The notes beneath the pieces were generated by a model. It was not told the DNA's origin and did no database searches. It saw only the letters and a list, made by a program, of their open reading frames with translations. DNA of 64,000 nt from Pseudoalteromonas piscicida (GTDB taxonomy: Bacteria; Pseudomonadota; Gammaproteobacteria; Enterobacterales; Alteromonadaceae), in assembly GCF_002744175.1 (NCBI RefSeq), contig NZ_NKHF01000018.1, positions 1 to 64,000 on the forward strand. The letters run 5' to 3'. Both the position numbers and the translations under genes were made by a program. Positions 9,226-19,569 of this stretch are shown here, in pieces (the first letter of the stretch is position 1; every line of letters begins with the position of its first letter).

Positions 9226-9750
9226 TTTTCCTTATTTAATCTCATTGAGGGTATGTTGCCAGTACAAAAATGGGCCCATCCGTCGACAACAAATTGATAA
9301 TAATTCCCAATGACAGCGCTGACAACACACCAGCAAACTCCTTTTATGATCTATATCAACTTGTTGTTTTATATGCTTTTATTGTTAAAAATTTGATTGT
9401 TTCGGGTGTTTTTTATTCTTATAACGAGACAGATACATCAATAATGCAGTTTGAGGTATTACTTTACTTTGTTGTATAAAAAAGTGCCCCTCAGCACACA
9501 GGTGAATAATCAAACGTAAGCTTATCTCTAACTATATAGATTTGAGGTGGGTGTCTCAGTAATTCGTCTCAGTAATTCTTGGGGAAGACTTGAAATGGCT
9601 GTCCTAGTAATTCCGTAACTGCATAGATTTGAGGTGGGTGTCCTTAGAATACTCTTAAAAAAATACTTGGCTATTTTTTGGCAAGATGCTGCATACCAAA
9701 TTTGGTATACAGTATCTTGAAAGTTTTAAAAGGTTTATTGCGCTACTAAA
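9226..9750. repeat. Intergenic region with two copies of a GAGGTGGGTGTC repeat
   Basis: 525 bp with no supported gene; the small plus-strand frame at 9270-9479 has no ribosome site or motif. At about 9536 and 9634 the sequence 'ATAGATTTGAGGTGGGTGTC' occurs twice, 98 bp apart. 'GTCTCAGTAATTC' is also repeated nearby. The GGGTGTC core recurs as an inverted pair at 55345-55388. The region separates the divergently read ends of two minus-strand secreted-protein genes, so promoter elements of the 8434 gene must lie near its right side. Confidence 0.6.
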
Positions 9751-11753
9751 TTAAAGTGGCGTACTAAATACCGAATCACTGCCAAACTCTAAAACAGTTA
9801 ACTTACCACATTGAGCAAAATGATTATTACTCTTGTAAGGTGTATTCTGCTGGTTGATATCGCCCTCCCAGCCTTGGCCATTTTTAATAAACGCTTTCAC
9901 TTCAAACCAACCGCTAAAGGTACTACTACAGTCCATTTCGACGTCCAGCAACCAATAATGTGCTCCCCATTGATTCAATGGCGTAACACCATAGCCATTA
10001 ATGTCATAGTCCTTTTGTTCTCCCCAATCCGCGGGCCAAGCGTTAGTTGTCCAGTCAAGAGGGGTTCCGGCAGAATCCGGTGCCTGTCCACTTTCTGTGG
10101 CAGACCAATCGAGTTTTGCATCACCTATTTTCCAAGGAGCTGTCGTACTATTTCGCATATTTAGATGCTTAATTGGTATACTACAGCGCGCAGGATCTAG
10201 GTCACAATCAATGCCTCGTAACAATGCCGCCGCATGGTCTAGGCCTCCACGAACAAACATGTCTTGGCCCGCTTGAGTTTGCGCCTTAATAAAAACCAGT
10301 GTACGTTGCCAATCACCCTGTTGTGGCGGTTCGGTGAGCTTGCTTTGGTGGTGAATAGCCAGCGCATCCATTGCGCTATGTGCACTTGAGCATAGCCATT
10401 TGTATCCACCTCTACAGTGCTTCCAAGGCATCGTTCAGACTCAATACCTCCGCTTAGTACATCACAGTAAGTTCCAGCCGAAAGACCGGTTTGCAAACGT
10501 TGATCAAAACTTGCAGACTCGCGGTTGATGGCAACAAAACCCAAGTTACCTCGTGAAAAAGCGATTTGATTATTACCGTTATCCCACCAATTGGTGACTG
10601 TCCAGTCATCTGTGGTGTGATTTCTAAATTGCATCGCACCTGCAATCATGGGGCGACGATGCTCACACTGCCACTGCTGACTATTACAGTTGAGTTGGCC
10701 GTTTTGGTGAACTGGAATAGCAGGACCACCAGCATCGGTATCGCCGTTAAACTCATAGCTCGACATCACTTTTGGATAACCATATGGAAATGCCAACATA
10801 AATACATTTGCCAAATCATATAGCTTGCCATCATGGAAGGTAACGATAGAGCCGGCGCCACCGTGCCCCCGTTGATTATCATGGTTGTCCGTGAATACCA
10901 CCGCTTGGTAACTTGGCATCATCCCCCAAGCCTCACCAAAGCTTTTTAACCAAGCCAACTTGCCTTGTTTGAATGTATCGCTCAGTTTAATGCTGTATTT
11001 AAACTCAGTAACCAACCCATTTTGATGATATTCAGAAGCAGAAACCGCTTCACCGCCTTGATCAATCACTTCTTGAAACACCAGTGCCGGTTTGTTCAAT
11101 TTAGCCAGCACGTCAGCAATATCACTTGCTGGCATATGCTTACTCGCATCCAAGCGAAATCCAGCAACTCCCATCGATAATAAATCGTTCAAAAACCCCG
11201 CTAGTGTATTTTGTACATAGCTTGCGTCGGTATCTAGATCATGCAAACCAACAAGCTCACAATGCTGCACTCGCCAAGCGTTATTACCATAATCTTCGCC
11301 GTTTATGGCACAAGTTTCGTGAAAGTCTTGTGGACCATAAATTGGGTATTGTTTATCACCAAATGTGTTGCCAGCGACTCCTGTACCACTGCCATGAGCC
11401 ATATGGTTTATAACAGCATCAACATAAATATCTACGCCTGCTGATTTACATCTCGCCACCATATCAGCGAATTCTGCTCGACTGCCACCACGACTCACAA
11501 TCTCGTAGCTTACAGGCTGATATCGCGTCCACCATGGCTCCCCTGTAATATGCTCATTCGGCGGTGATACTTGTACTGCCGCATAGCCTTTTGGCCCTAA
11601 AAACGTTTCGCATTCTGTTGCGACATCCGCCCATGACCATTCGAATAAATGAACGAACGTTGTCGGTTCACCTTCGGCCGCCTGAGCAGAGATCACACAG
11701 CTAGACATTAACAGTGCAGTAGCTGCAATTTGGTTTCGTTTTGTATTATTCAT
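9751..11753 (-). pseudogene. Secreted GH13 alpha-amylase (AHA-like) with C-terminal accessory domain, one-base frameshift
   Basis: Signal peptide, then a complete chloride-dependent GH13 catalytic domain close to the cold-active P. haloplanktis amylase: 'TTFVHLFEW' start, 'VDAVINH', nucleophile in 'GFRLDASKH', acid Glu in '[12 protein letters not shown]', and '[10 protein letters not shown]'. At 10368-10369 a G is missing on the coding strand (TGG-ATG instead of TGGG-ATG). Restoring it gives 'HIAQWDALAIH', matching the end of domain C in the relative. As read, the first frame stops at 10239 after 509 codons. The other frame continues to 9751 and encodes a Trp-rich domain ('FVRGGLDH', 'IPIKHLNMRN', 'NQWGAHYWLLDVEMDC') of a kind found after bacterial secreted amylases, probably for starch binding. 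ATG at 11753 is preferred over 11768 because GAGAGG precedes it. Either a sequencing error or a real truncation leaving the catalytic domain intact. Confidence 0.85.
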
Positions 11754-12021
11754 TATTGCGCCTCTCATTCACATAAGATTAACAATATAGATTTCTGAGT
11801 TAAACGATCCACTGAATACGTATGCATAAGTTCATCTAGATTGACTAACGAACCATGATCTGCGGTTAAAAAGCGAGTTTTAATCGTGCGACACGCTTGC
11901 TTACACTTTAACCAACATAGGCGCTTGAACTCATTTTGACCAACATGTTAGTTTCAACAGAGCATTTGAAGTGCCAAGCTTCAAGTACCGTTATAAACAA
12001 TAATAAAAGTATGGGTAAACG

Positions 12022-12981
12022 ATGCTAAATCGAATCAGATCAGGGCTTATAATTATAGGGCTCTTTTGTGCTCACGTCGGTGCACAACCTCAATCGCTTG
12101 ACTTAAAAGCGGTTGAGGTTTCAAATAATGTCTATAGCGTAATCTCTCCCTTTTATGGCAGACCAACTGCTGAGAATAAAGGTTGGAATTCAAACAGCCA
12201 CTTTATCGTTACGAAAGACGGTGTTTTAGTGTTCGACTCAGGCTCATCACAGCAAATTGGTAGCGCTATCATCGCAGCAGTTAAACGGGTAACCGATCAG
12301 CCAATTCGTTGGCTAGTCAACTCTCACAGCCATGCCGATCATTGGCTTGGCAATGCTGCTTTTGCAAATCTCGGCGTAGAGCTTATCTCAACTTCCTTGT
12401 CTGCTGAGACGATGAAAAGCGACGGCCCCGTTGATGTTGAAGCCTTTTTTAATATGACTAAAGGCGCAACAGGTCAGAGCAAACTCGCCATACCTACCTC
12501 AACAATTTTACATCAGCATACTCGTACTTTTGGTAATACTGAAGTCAAATTTGTGCTTGCCAACAATGGCCATTCACCGGGTGACGTTATGCTTTGGCTA
12601 CCCAAGCAACGCATTCTCATTGGAGGTGACGTAGTAAACTCCAACTTTATACCCATAATGACGCCTAGAGGTAACGTCACCCACCTCATTTCGACGCTCA
12701 AGGAATTGGAGCAATTAGACCCTCTCATTGTGCTAACCGGGCACGGCGAAAATACCTCAGTAAAATCTGTTTCTAGAGATATTCAATTTTTAACTGTTGC
12801 CTGGAATGCAGTACGTGAAGCACTAGCTAAAGGTACTGCGCCAACAAAGATCCCTGGATCATTGCAAGCTCAATTGCGCTTAGAGTTTGGCTCAGCGTAT
12901 CAAGACTTTGATACCAGTATTTCGTACCTATTAGAAATGATGATAAACAAGCAGCGCCTACCGACTAGCAACCAGTCTTGA
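12022..12981 (+). CDS. Periplasmic metallo-beta-lactamase-fold hydrolase
   Basis: 319 aa with a Sec signal peptide (cleavage near residue 21). It carries the metal motif HxHxDH as H102-H104-D106-H107 in 'NSHSHADHWLGN'. Further ligands are the His in 'NNGHSPGDVMLW', the Asp in 'LIGGDVV' and the His in 'VLTGHGE'. It is therefore a two-metal MBL-fold enzyme of the subclass B/quinoprotein-relay-like type; the substrate is unknown. True beta-lactamase activity is not supported, because the short active-site loops are not those of the known classes. It is divergent from the amylase gene, 268 bp away, and has no close downstream partner. Confidence 0.85.
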   Translation: MLNRIRSGLIIIGLFCAHVGAQPQSLDLKAVEVSNNVYSVISPFYGRPTAENKGWNSNSHFIVTKDGVLVFDSGSSQQIGSAIIAAVKRVTDQPIRWLVNSHSHADHWLGNAAFANLGVELISTSLSAETMKSDGPVDVEAFFNMTKGATGQSKLAIPTSTILHQHTRTFGNTEVKFVLANNGHSPGDVMLWLPKQRILIGGDVVNSNFIPIMTPRGNVTHLISTLKELEQLDPLIVLTGHGENTSVKSVSRDIQFLTVAWNAVREALAKGTAPTKIPGSLQAQLRLEFGSAYQDFDTSISYLLEMMINKQRLPTSNQS

Positions 12982-13248
12982 TCTTATGGTTGCTGTGGTT
13001 CAGCTTAGCGCTTGTCATGCTTCAACCTTGGTAAGCTAACGCACCTCAGCAACTTTACTTAATTAACCTAAGCTTTGGATAATCAACGCCTTTCTAGCAG
13101 TCAGCACTAAAACTCTCTGGCCAAATAAGGAAACAATTTAATATAATTAAAAACCAATGAGTTAGCTAATTTGTTATCCAAACCTCAGGTTAGTTACAAC
13201 CGCCCACCTTTTCTACGAAAAAAGACCGAGCAAAAGACGAGCACATGG

Positions 13249-13983
13249 TTAGTCATCTAATTGGTACTTTTTAAGTGTTGCCTCGTAAATACCGTTTTTC
13301 TGCAGTTGTATCAAACCCTTATTGAACAGTTCAATCATTTCTTTTGCTTCCGGATGAGATTTGCTAACACCTATGTAAAGCGGCCATTGTGCTATGGTCG
13401 GTTGATGTACGTTGAAACTAAGAAATTCGGTATGTTGAGATTGTAAATATATAAAAGCAAGCTCGTCGCTTACTACAGCGTCTACTCGCTCTTTACTGAG
13501 AAGTAACAAACAGGAAGTTAAGTTTGGGAGCTTTTCTAAGCGTATTTGTGGGAGCTTAGCGAGCGCAATTTCAGAGCGAAAACCCCGAATAGCACATACG
13601 CTTAACCCTTTAAGGTCATTCAGCTCTTTAAAGTGAATACTTGGCTCTGGACGTGAAATAAGTACCAGCCGATTGCGATAATAAGCATTGCTAAAAATAA
13701 AACGTTCATCGCGACTCTTCGAACGCCATAAAGCGGGGATGATATCTACCGGCCCTTTCTCAACCATTCGCATGGCTCGACTAAAAGGCATAGTGAGCAT
13801 TTCAAAGTCTTGATTCTCGGCTTTAAAAGCCGCGCGAACTAAATCTACGCTAAAACCGGAATATTCATCAATGACATAGGGAGGCCAAACATTATGTGCT
13901 CCCACGATGGCATCATTTGCCGATGATGTGCATGACAGGGCAATAAACAGGAGGCATGACTGCCTTAAACTCTTCATCGCCAT
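13249..13983 (-). CDS. Periplasmic solute-binding protein, family 3 (amino-acid type)
   Basis: 244 aa with a signal peptide (SCLLFIALSCTSSA) and the bacterial extracellular solute-binding protein family 3 fold. Typical parts are 'VWPPYVIDEYSGFSVDLVRAAF' (first ligand strand and helix), 'GPVDIIPALWRS', 'LNDLKGLSVCAIRGF' and 'YIGVSKSHPEAKEMIELFNKGL'. No ABC permease or ATPase gene is adjacent. It is therefore an orphan binding protein or a sensor-like member of the family, common in marine Gammaproteobacteria. The ligand is unknown. 267 bp of unassigned sequence follow it and 297 bp precede it, where its promoter must lie. Confidence 0.82.
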   Translation of the reverse strand: MAMKSLRQSCLLFIALSCTSSANDAIVGAHNVWPPYVIDEYSGFSVDLVRAAFKAENQDFEMLTMPFSRAMRMVEKGPVDIIPALWRSKSRDERFIFSNAYYRNRLVLISRPEPSIHFKELNDLKGLSVCAIRGFRSEIALAKLPQIRLEKLPNLTSCLLLLSKERVDAVVSDELAFIYLQSQHTEFLSFNVHQPTIAQWPLYIGVSKSHPEAKEMIELFNKGLIQLQKNGIYEATLKKYQLDD

Positions 13984-14280
13984 GTTTATGCTCTCCCACC
14001 TTCACTTTCAAACTAAATTAACTGATAACTTTGCTATAAGAATTTGCTCCACCCCTAGTTGAATATAGCACACCCCTTATATCGCGAAACAAACACATAC
14101 TCGTTCATAGGCAAGGTTTGAATATGGCATAAAATTCAACGACTTTTGTCCTTCAATAGACAATTTAATGTAAACCAACGTAAACAAATCGTGAAGTTTA
14201 ATTGAATTGTCATCAATAGTGCTTAAAATACTGCGTCCGAATAATAGTTCGGCAAATTCTAATACACGGGAAAATAAAAA

Positions 14281-16887
14281 ATGATTAAAAAATCTATCCT
14301 TGCTTCAGCTATTGCATTAGCTTGCCTCAATGCACACGCAGAAGTCATCATTTCAGAGTACGTTGAAGGCAGCAGTTATAACAAAGCCATTGAGCTCTAC
14401 AATGGTAGTGAAGAAGCAGTCGATCTTACTGGTTACTCTGTTAATTTCTTCTTTAATGGCGCAACAGAAGCACGCACCAATATCGAACTCAGTGGCGAAC
14501 TAGCAGCAAAGTCGACGTATGTGATTGCTCACTCAGATGCCGCTTCAGAGATACTTGCCAAGGCGCAGCTTATCAGCAGTAGCAGTTTTTTTAACGGTGA
14601 CGATGCCATCACCCTGACATTAAACAACGAAGTGATAGACAGCTTAGGACAATTAGGTGTAGACCCAGGAAGTGAGTGGATTGATGGCGATATTAGAACA
14701 AAAGATAAAACGCTTGTCAGAGATCCCGCAATAACAACCGGGCGTACCGATGCAACTTCTGCATTTGTTGGTGCCGGACAATGGCAAGTGCTCGCGAAAA
14801 ACGACTTTAGTAACCTAGGTGTACACATTAATGGCGGTGACGTACCTGAGCCAGAGCCGGTTATTTGTGGCGAGAATAATACCCTAATTAGTGCTATTCA
14901 AGGCGCGGGAGATGCAAGTCCACTTGCTGGAGAAACAGTTGAAATTCAAGCGGTTGTTACTTCAAGCCTGCAATCAGATACAGGGCTTGGCGGTTTCTTT
15001 ATTCAAGAAGAAAACGCAGACTATGACGCTGACGAAAATACGTCAGAAGGCATTTTCGTTGTATATACACAAACCCCAGTAAGCACGGGTGATGTAGTTA
15101 AATTACGCGGTAAAGTCGAAGAAAAGTATGGCCAAACTCAGCTGGTTAACGTGAACGCAATCGAGTTATGTGGTTCAGCAACCGTTCCAGCTACGTCGGT
15201 AACATTACCTGCCGAAAATGGTCTTGAAGCCTACGAAGGCATGCTAGTTTCGATTTCAAATGAGTTAGTGGTTAACGATACATACGGGCTGTCACGCTAC
15301 GGGGAAGTACGCTTAGGCACCGAGCGCTTATATCAAAGCACACAAGTGGCAACACCGGGTGATGCGGCGAACCAGCACGAAGCTGAAAACAAACGCAAAG
15401 AAATTTTATTAGATGATGGTTCATCAGTACAAAACCCTGCTGTCATTCCTTACCCTTCACCAACACTAGACGCCTATAACACACTGCGTTTGGGCGATTC
15501 AGTGACTGGCCTTGAAGGGGTAATGGGTTATGGTTATAGCCAGTACCGTATTCATCCAACCACAACACCAAACTTTGTGCATACTAATCTACGTACAGAT
15601 GCGCCTCAAGTAGAAGAGCGTGGAGACTTACGTATTGCCAGCTTTAACGTATTGAACTACTTCAATGGTGACGGCCAAGGAGCAGGTTTCCCAACACCTC
15701 GTGGTGCCGATAACTTAGAAGAATTTGAGCGTCAAAAAGCGAAAACGGTTGCTGCAATTTCAGCGCTCGATGCTGATATCATTGGTCTACTTGAAGTAGA
15801 AAATGATGGCTTTGGTGAGTTTAGTGCCATTGCCGACCTCGTTAATGCTCTAAATGCGGCTGACTCTGCTAACACTTATGCCTTTGTAAATCTCAATGTG
15901 GACCAAGTCGGTGGCGACGCGATTACATCAGGGATCATCTATCGTAGTAACAAGGTATCTGAAGTTGGCACGCCAGCATTTACTGAAGCCGTACCATTTG
16001 ACTATGGTAACCGTCCACCTGTGGTGCAAACTTTCAAAGATGAAAGCAGCGAAGAAGTCTTCACTGTTGTGATGGCACATCTACGCTCAAAAGGTAGCTG
16101 CTCAAAAGCAGAGGGATTAGATCAAGACCAAAATGATGGGCAAGGTTGTTGGAATCAAACTCGAGTCACAGCAGTAAATACACTGTCAGCTTGGCTTGAT
16201 ACAAACCCAACAGGAGTTGCAGAAGATGATGTCATTATTTTGGGTGATATGAATGCTTACGCTCAGGAAGATCCAATCAATACCTATGTAGAGAATGGCT
16301 ACGCCAATATCAAGCAAACGCTCCGCGGTAATAGCTTAGACTATTCTTACGTGTATAAAGGACGCATCGGGAGCTTAGATCATGCCTTTGCTTCAAGTGC
16401 GATGATGGAAAAAGTTAAGTCTGTGACAGACTGGCATATCAATGCCGACGAACCCGTTGCGCTAGATTACAACACGGAATACAAGTCTGACACACACAAA
16501 GCAAGCCTTTATGCAGCACATGCTTATCGCGCATCAGATCATGATCCGGTGGTTATCGACCTTAACCTTGCTAAAGAGCCAACAATTATCGAAGGCGAGT
16601 TTACAGGCCTTGCTGGCTGGTTTTGGTGGCAACACCGCTCTATCGAGCTACCTGCGGGCTTTGATAAACTAGAAGTGTCAATCACAGGTCGAGGTGAAGC
16701 GGATCTTTACGTACGTCACAAGAAAATGCCAAACTTCTTCAAATACGATTGCCGTCCTTACCAGTGGGGCAGCGAGGAAAGCTGTGTGTTTGATGAACCA
16801 GCAGAAGGTAAGTGGAATTTCCGTCTACGCGGCCTATTCCCATACTATAATGTAACTATCAAATATAAAGCGATAAAAACAAACTAA
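14281..16887 (+). CDS. ExeM/NucH-type extracellular endonuclease
   Basis: 868 aa. Order: signal peptide (1-20), lamin-tail domain (about 21-140, 'EVIISEYVEGSSYNKAIELYN'-like opening), YhcR-like OB-fold domain (about 195-300), endonuclease/exonuclease/phosphatase domain (about 449-757), and a PPC domain (about 765-868). The nuclease core shows 'RIASFNVLNYF', 'GLLEVEND' (metal Glu), 'VMAHLRSKG', 'ILGDMNAY' (catalytic Asp/Asn) and 'ASDHDPVVIDL' (Asp-His pair). It matches the ExeM family, secreted DNases used to digest extracellular DNA for phosphate or to shed biofilm. Length and order are complete. A strong terminator follows. The upstream 297 bp are AT-rich and must hold the promoter. Confidence 0.92.
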   Translation: MIKKSILASAIALACLNAHAEVIISEYVEGSSYNKAIELYNGSEEAVDLTGYSVNFFFNGATEARTNIELSGELAAKSTYVIAHSDAASEILAKAQLISSSSFFNGDDAITLTLNNEVIDSLGQLGVDPGSEWIDGDIRTKDKTLVRDPAITTGRTDATSAFVGAGQWQVLAKNDFSNLGVHINGGDVPEPEPVICGENNTLISAIQGAGDASPLAGETVEIQAVVTSSLQSDTGLGGFFIQEENADYDADENTSEGIFVVYTQTPVSTGDVVKLRGKVEEKYGQTQLVNVNAIELCGSATVPATSVTLPAENGLEAYEGMLVSISNELVVNDTYGLSRYGEVRLGTERLYQSTQVATPGDAANQHEAENKRKEILLDDGSSVQNPAVIPYPSPTLDAYNTLRLGDSVTGLEGVMGYGYSQYRIHPTTTPNFVHTNLRTDAPQVEERGDLRIASFNVLNYFNGDGQGAGFPTPRGADNLEEFERQKAKTVAAISALDADIIGLLEVENDGFGEFSAIADLVNALNAADSANTYAFVNLNVDQVGGDAITSGIIYRSNKVSEVGTPAFTEAVPFDYGNRPPVVQTFKDESSEEVFTVVMAHLRSKGSCSKAEGLDQDQNDGQGCWNQTRVTAVNTLSAWLDTNPTGVAEDDVIILGDMNAYAQEDPINTYVENGYANIKQTLRGNSLDYSYVYKGRIGSLDHAFASSAMMEKVKSVTDWHINADEPVALDYNTEYKSDTHKASLYAAHAYRASDHDPVVIDLNLAKEPTIIEGEFTGLAGWFWWQHRSIELPAGFDKLEVSITGRGEADLYVRHKKMPNFFKYDCRPYQWGSEESCVFDEPAEGKWNFRLRGLFPYYNVTIKYKAIKTN

Positions 16888-16901
16888 TCTTCGTATTGAT
16901 G

Positions 16902-16931
16902 AAAACCCAAGCGCCCCAGCGCTTGGGTTTT
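16902..16931 (+). terminator. Strong intrinsic terminator
   Basis: 13-bp perfect stem AAAACCCAAGCGC / GCGCTTGGGTTTT with a 4-nt loop (CCCA), 15 bp after the nuclease stop codon. Confidence 0.9.
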
Positions 16932-17224
16932 ACCTATCCACACTTGCCAACTAACGAACCGCACAACACTGTGGCTTAACACAAAGTAACCAAACCTAGG
17001 CTCATTACTCTTTTTATACGAGTTACCAGCAAGTTATGCCCATTGAATTAACTTGAAGGAAATTTTTGCCTTGCCTATATGGGTATAGGTACTTTTGCGG
17101 TAGCAGGACGCAAGAGCGGTGCAACTAACGCCACTCCCCTATCAAAAATCACTCAATCATCTAACGCAATTACTATTACTTTTTAAAGATTGCGGTTGCA
17201 CAACTTACATAACAAAATTATTAT

Positions 17225-17240
17225 ATAATAAATTTATTAT
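17225..17240. promoter_or_regulatory. Candidate ArsR operator of the arsenic operon
   Basis: Perfect 16-bp palindrome ATAATAAATTTATTAT, 10 bp upstream of the chosen arsC-arsR start. It lies in the only space available for autoregulation and, like many ArsR sites, is AT-rich and dyadic. Its last bases overlap an alternative ATG at 17239, which argues for the downstream start at 17251. Confidence 0.6.
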
Positions 17241-17250
17241 GGACTTACTT

Positions 17251-18012
17251 ATGAAAGTTCTCTTCTTATGCTCAGAAAATTCAGCCAGATCCATCATGGC
17301 CGAAGCGCTATTAAAGCATCATGGAAAAGATGAATACGAGGTATACAGCGCTGGCACAGAACCATGTGGTGTCGATAGCAGGACTTTACTAGCTATTGAG
17401 CACTTTGGGCTGCAAACGGAAGGTTTACATTCAAAACACCTTGATGAAGTGGCCAATATCCATTTCGACTTTGTTATTACTCTATGTGACAAAGCCGCGA
17501 AAGAGTGTGATAACCGAATCAATGGCACTAACTTACTTGCATGGGATTTTCCTGAGCCTCGCACACGTCCAGAAGCCAATCCGTTTGAAAAAACACTGCA
17601 AGAATTAAACGAGCGGATCAAAATGTTTTTGCTGATAAACGAAAAGCAAAAGCCAGCCCCAATCACACCAACTACTTTTTACAAAGCACTTGCTGACGAT
17701 ATTCGTCTAAAGACACTACTCATAATTGCTGTAGAAAAGGAAGTTTGCGTCTGTGAACTGATGGTAGCACTAGATGAAGAAAGCCAACCTAAAGTATCTC
17801 GTCACCTTGCACAGCTCAGAAAAACAGGAATTCTATCGGATAGAAAACACCAGCAATGGGTGTTTTACTCGCTCAATCCAACGCTGCCTAAATGGATGAA
17901 ACAAACAATTACTGCCACGGTTGTGAATGAGCCGATTTTTATTGAACAAGAGTTAGCCAGATTAAACGCAATGGGTGATAGGCCAACGCGGGTGGCAAGC
18001 TGCTGTAACTAG
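17251..18012 (+). CDS. ArsC-ArsR fusion: arsenate reductase (LMW phosphatase type) with HTH repressor domain
   Basis: 253 aa from the ATG at 17251 (GGA 7 bp upstream); an open frame reaches back to 17119 but crosses the palindrome. Residues 1-130 are a low-molecular-weight phosphatase/arsenate reductase fold with the CX5R loop C7-SENSA-R13 and a '[12 protein letters not shown]' general-acid loop. From about 145 an ArsR-type winged helix follows: 'VCVCEL' (the As(III)-binding segment), recognition helix '[17 protein letters not shown]' and wing '[12 protein letters not shown]'. The C-terminus ends in a Cys-Cys pair (ASCCN). The protein should reduce As(V) to As(III) and repress its own operon until As(III) binds. 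Fused reductase-repressor proteins of this kind are known but uncommon. Confidence 0.88.
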   Translation: MKVLFLCSENSARSIMAEALLKHHGKDEYEVYSAGTEPCGVDSRTLLAIEHFGLQTEGLHSKHLDEVANIHFDFVITLCDKAAKECDNRINGTNLLAWDFPEPRTRPEANPFEKTLQELNERIKMFLLINEKQKPAPITPTTFYKALADDIRLKTLLIIAVEKEVCVCELMVALDEESQPKVSRHLAQLRKTGILSDRKHQQWVFYSLNPTLPKWMKQTITATVVNEPIFIEQELARLNAMGDRPTRVASCCN

Positions 18013-18023
18013 GGGGACTGTTA

Positions 18024-19046
18024 ATGGGCATTTTTGAACGTTATTTATCTTTGTGGATTGCAGTATCTATTTCTGTGGGTGTCATCCTTGGGGTTGTTTA
18101 CCCTCCTCTGTTTGAAACCGTGGCTACGCTTGAGGTTGCTCATGTTAACGTGGTGGTGGCGGTTTTCATCTGGGTGATGATATATCCCATGATGGTACAA
18201 GTAGACTTTTCAACCATCAAAGAAGTGGGCAAAAACCCACAGGGGCTTGTATTAACTCTAGTGATTAACTGGCTTATCAAACCCTTTTCTATGGCGGCAT
18301 TAGGATGGCTGTTCTTTGAAGGATTGTTCGTCAACTTTGTGTCACCAGAAACCGCTCAAGAATACATTGCAGGCATGATTTTACTCGGCGTAGCGCCATG
18401 TACGGCCATGGTGTTTGTCTGGTCGCAGTTAACCAAAGGCGATGCAAATTACACCTTAGTTCAAGTTTCAGTTAACGACATCATCATGATTTTTGCATTT
18501 GCCCCAATTGCAGGGTTATTGCTTGGGGTAACTGATATTCATGTGCCTTGGGGAACTCTGTTTATCTCCGTTTTATTGTATGTATTGCTGCCTTTGATCG
18601 CAGGAGTACTAACAAGAAAAAGCCTCAATAGCTCAGGTCGTGATGAAACCGCTATCGCAGCCTTACTGGAGAAGCTCAAGCCCTTTTCTATCATAGGGCT
18701 ACTCTCAACAGTAGTACTCTTATTCGGGTTTCAGGCGAACACCATTTTAGACCAGCCACTCAATATCTTGCTAATTGCTATCCCGCTTATTCTGCAAACC
18801 TACGGCATCTTCATAATTACCTATTTTATCGCGGTAAAAATTAAGCTGAAGCACAATATTGCAGCTCCCGCCTGCTTGATTGGAACATCAAACTTCTTTG
18901 AGTTGGCAGTAGCGGTAGCCATTTCTCTTTTTGGCCTACATTCTGGTGCAGCATTAGCTACTGTAGTGGGCGTACTTGTCGAAGTCCCCGTCATGTTGTC
19001 TCTTGTTGCGATAGTGAATAGAACAACACATTGGTTCAATGAATAG
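18024..19046 (+). CDS. acr3: Acr3-family arsenite efflux permease
   Basis: 340 aa with about ten membrane helices. Diagnostic for Acr3 are 'YPMMVQVDF', '[16 protein letters not shown]' (the conserved Cys in TM4), 'VNDIIMI' and '[16 protein letters not shown]'. It exports As(III) across the inner membrane using the proton gradient. It starts 11 bp after the arsC-arsR stop behind a GGGGGA ribosome site, so it is in the same operon. It is complete, of normal length, and distinct from the ArsB antiporter family. Confidence 0.95.
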   Translation: MGIFERYLSLWIAVSISVGVILGVVYPPLFETVATLEVAHVNVVVAVFIWVMIYPMMVQVDFSTIKEVGKNPQGLVLTLVINWLIKPFSMAALGWLFFEGLFVNFVSPETAQEYIAGMILLGVAPCTAMVFVWSQLTKGDANYTLVQVSVNDIIMIFAFAPIAGLLLGVTDIHVPWGTLFISVLLYVLLPLIAGVLTRKSLNSSGRDETAIAALLEKLKPFSIIGLLSTVVLLFGFQANTILDQPLNILLIAIPLILQTYGIFIITYFIAVKIKLKHNIAAPACLIGTSNFFELAVAVAISLFGLHSGAALATVVGVLVEVPVMLSLVAIVNRTTHWFNE

Positions 19047-19063
19047 TAATTAGAAGGTAGCTT

Positions 19064-19567
19064 ATGCACATTCATCCATATGACAAATTGACGCTTGATA
19101 ACGGAGCTAGCTTGATTTTTACGCCCTGCCCCGGCACAAGGGACGTTGATTTGACCTCGTCAATACAGCAATTGAAAGCAGCGGGGGCACAAGCCGTCGT
19201 CACCTTAATGTATGACGCAGAAATAAAGAACAACCTCGCTGACGACCTTCCAATTGTATGTAACACCCATAGCGTACAGTGGTTTCAGTTACCTATTCCC
19301 GATGACGATGCACCTAATGAGGTATTTGCCGCGGCTTACAAGTCGCATATTGATGGCATGCTATCTATTTTGCGCAATCAAGGTACGGTTGCGGTGCATT
19401 GCAAAGGCGGTTCTGGTCGCACAGGTTTAGTTATTGGAATACTTATGTATGAGCTAGGGTACGAAAAGGCAGAGATCATTAAACAGGTAAAAAAAGTTCG
19501 CCCAAAAGCATTCTCTCACCCAGCACAACTTTCATTTTTCAATGAGTTTCAAAAAGTAGGAGCTTAA
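19064..19567 (+). CDS. Dual-specificity/tyrosine phosphatase-like protein in the arsenic operon
   Basis: 167 aa. The phosphatase signature HCxxGxxRT is complete: H112-C113-KGGSG-R119-T120. A 'PIPDDDAP' loop near residues 78-84 can supply the general acid. The fold is of the PTP/DSP type, close to bacterial 'protein phosphatase' families, not the LMW type. It lies between acr3 and the GAPDH gene, 17 bp after the former and 2 bp before the latter, so it is firmly in the operon. Function is inferred: it might act on a phosphorylated arseno-sugar intermediate, or an arsenate-related ester, or on protein. It is not one of the classical ars genes. Confidence 0.85.
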   Translation: MHIHPYDKLTLDNGASLIFTPCPGTRDVDLTSSIQQLKAAGAQAVVTLMYDAEIKNNLADDLPIVCNTHSVQWFQLPIPDDDAPNEVFAAAYKSHIDGMLSILRNQGTVAVHCKGGSGRTGLVIGILMYELGYEKAEIIKQVKKVRPKAFSHPAQLSFFNEFQKVGA

Positions 19568-19569
19568 CA

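Noticed and set aside
9270..9479. Plus-strand 69-codon frame in the 9226-9750 intergenic region
   Set aside because: No ribosome site, no domain, and it overlaps repeat-bearing intergenic DNA.
12022..12981. Antibiotic-resistance beta-lactamase
   Set aside because: The MBL fold and metal ligands are present, but nothing shows the substrate loops of true beta-lactamases.
17119..17250. N-terminal extension of the arsC-arsR fusion
   Set aside because: It would cross the palindromic operator and adds residues before the CX5R domain that no relative has; the start at 17251 has a ribosome site.
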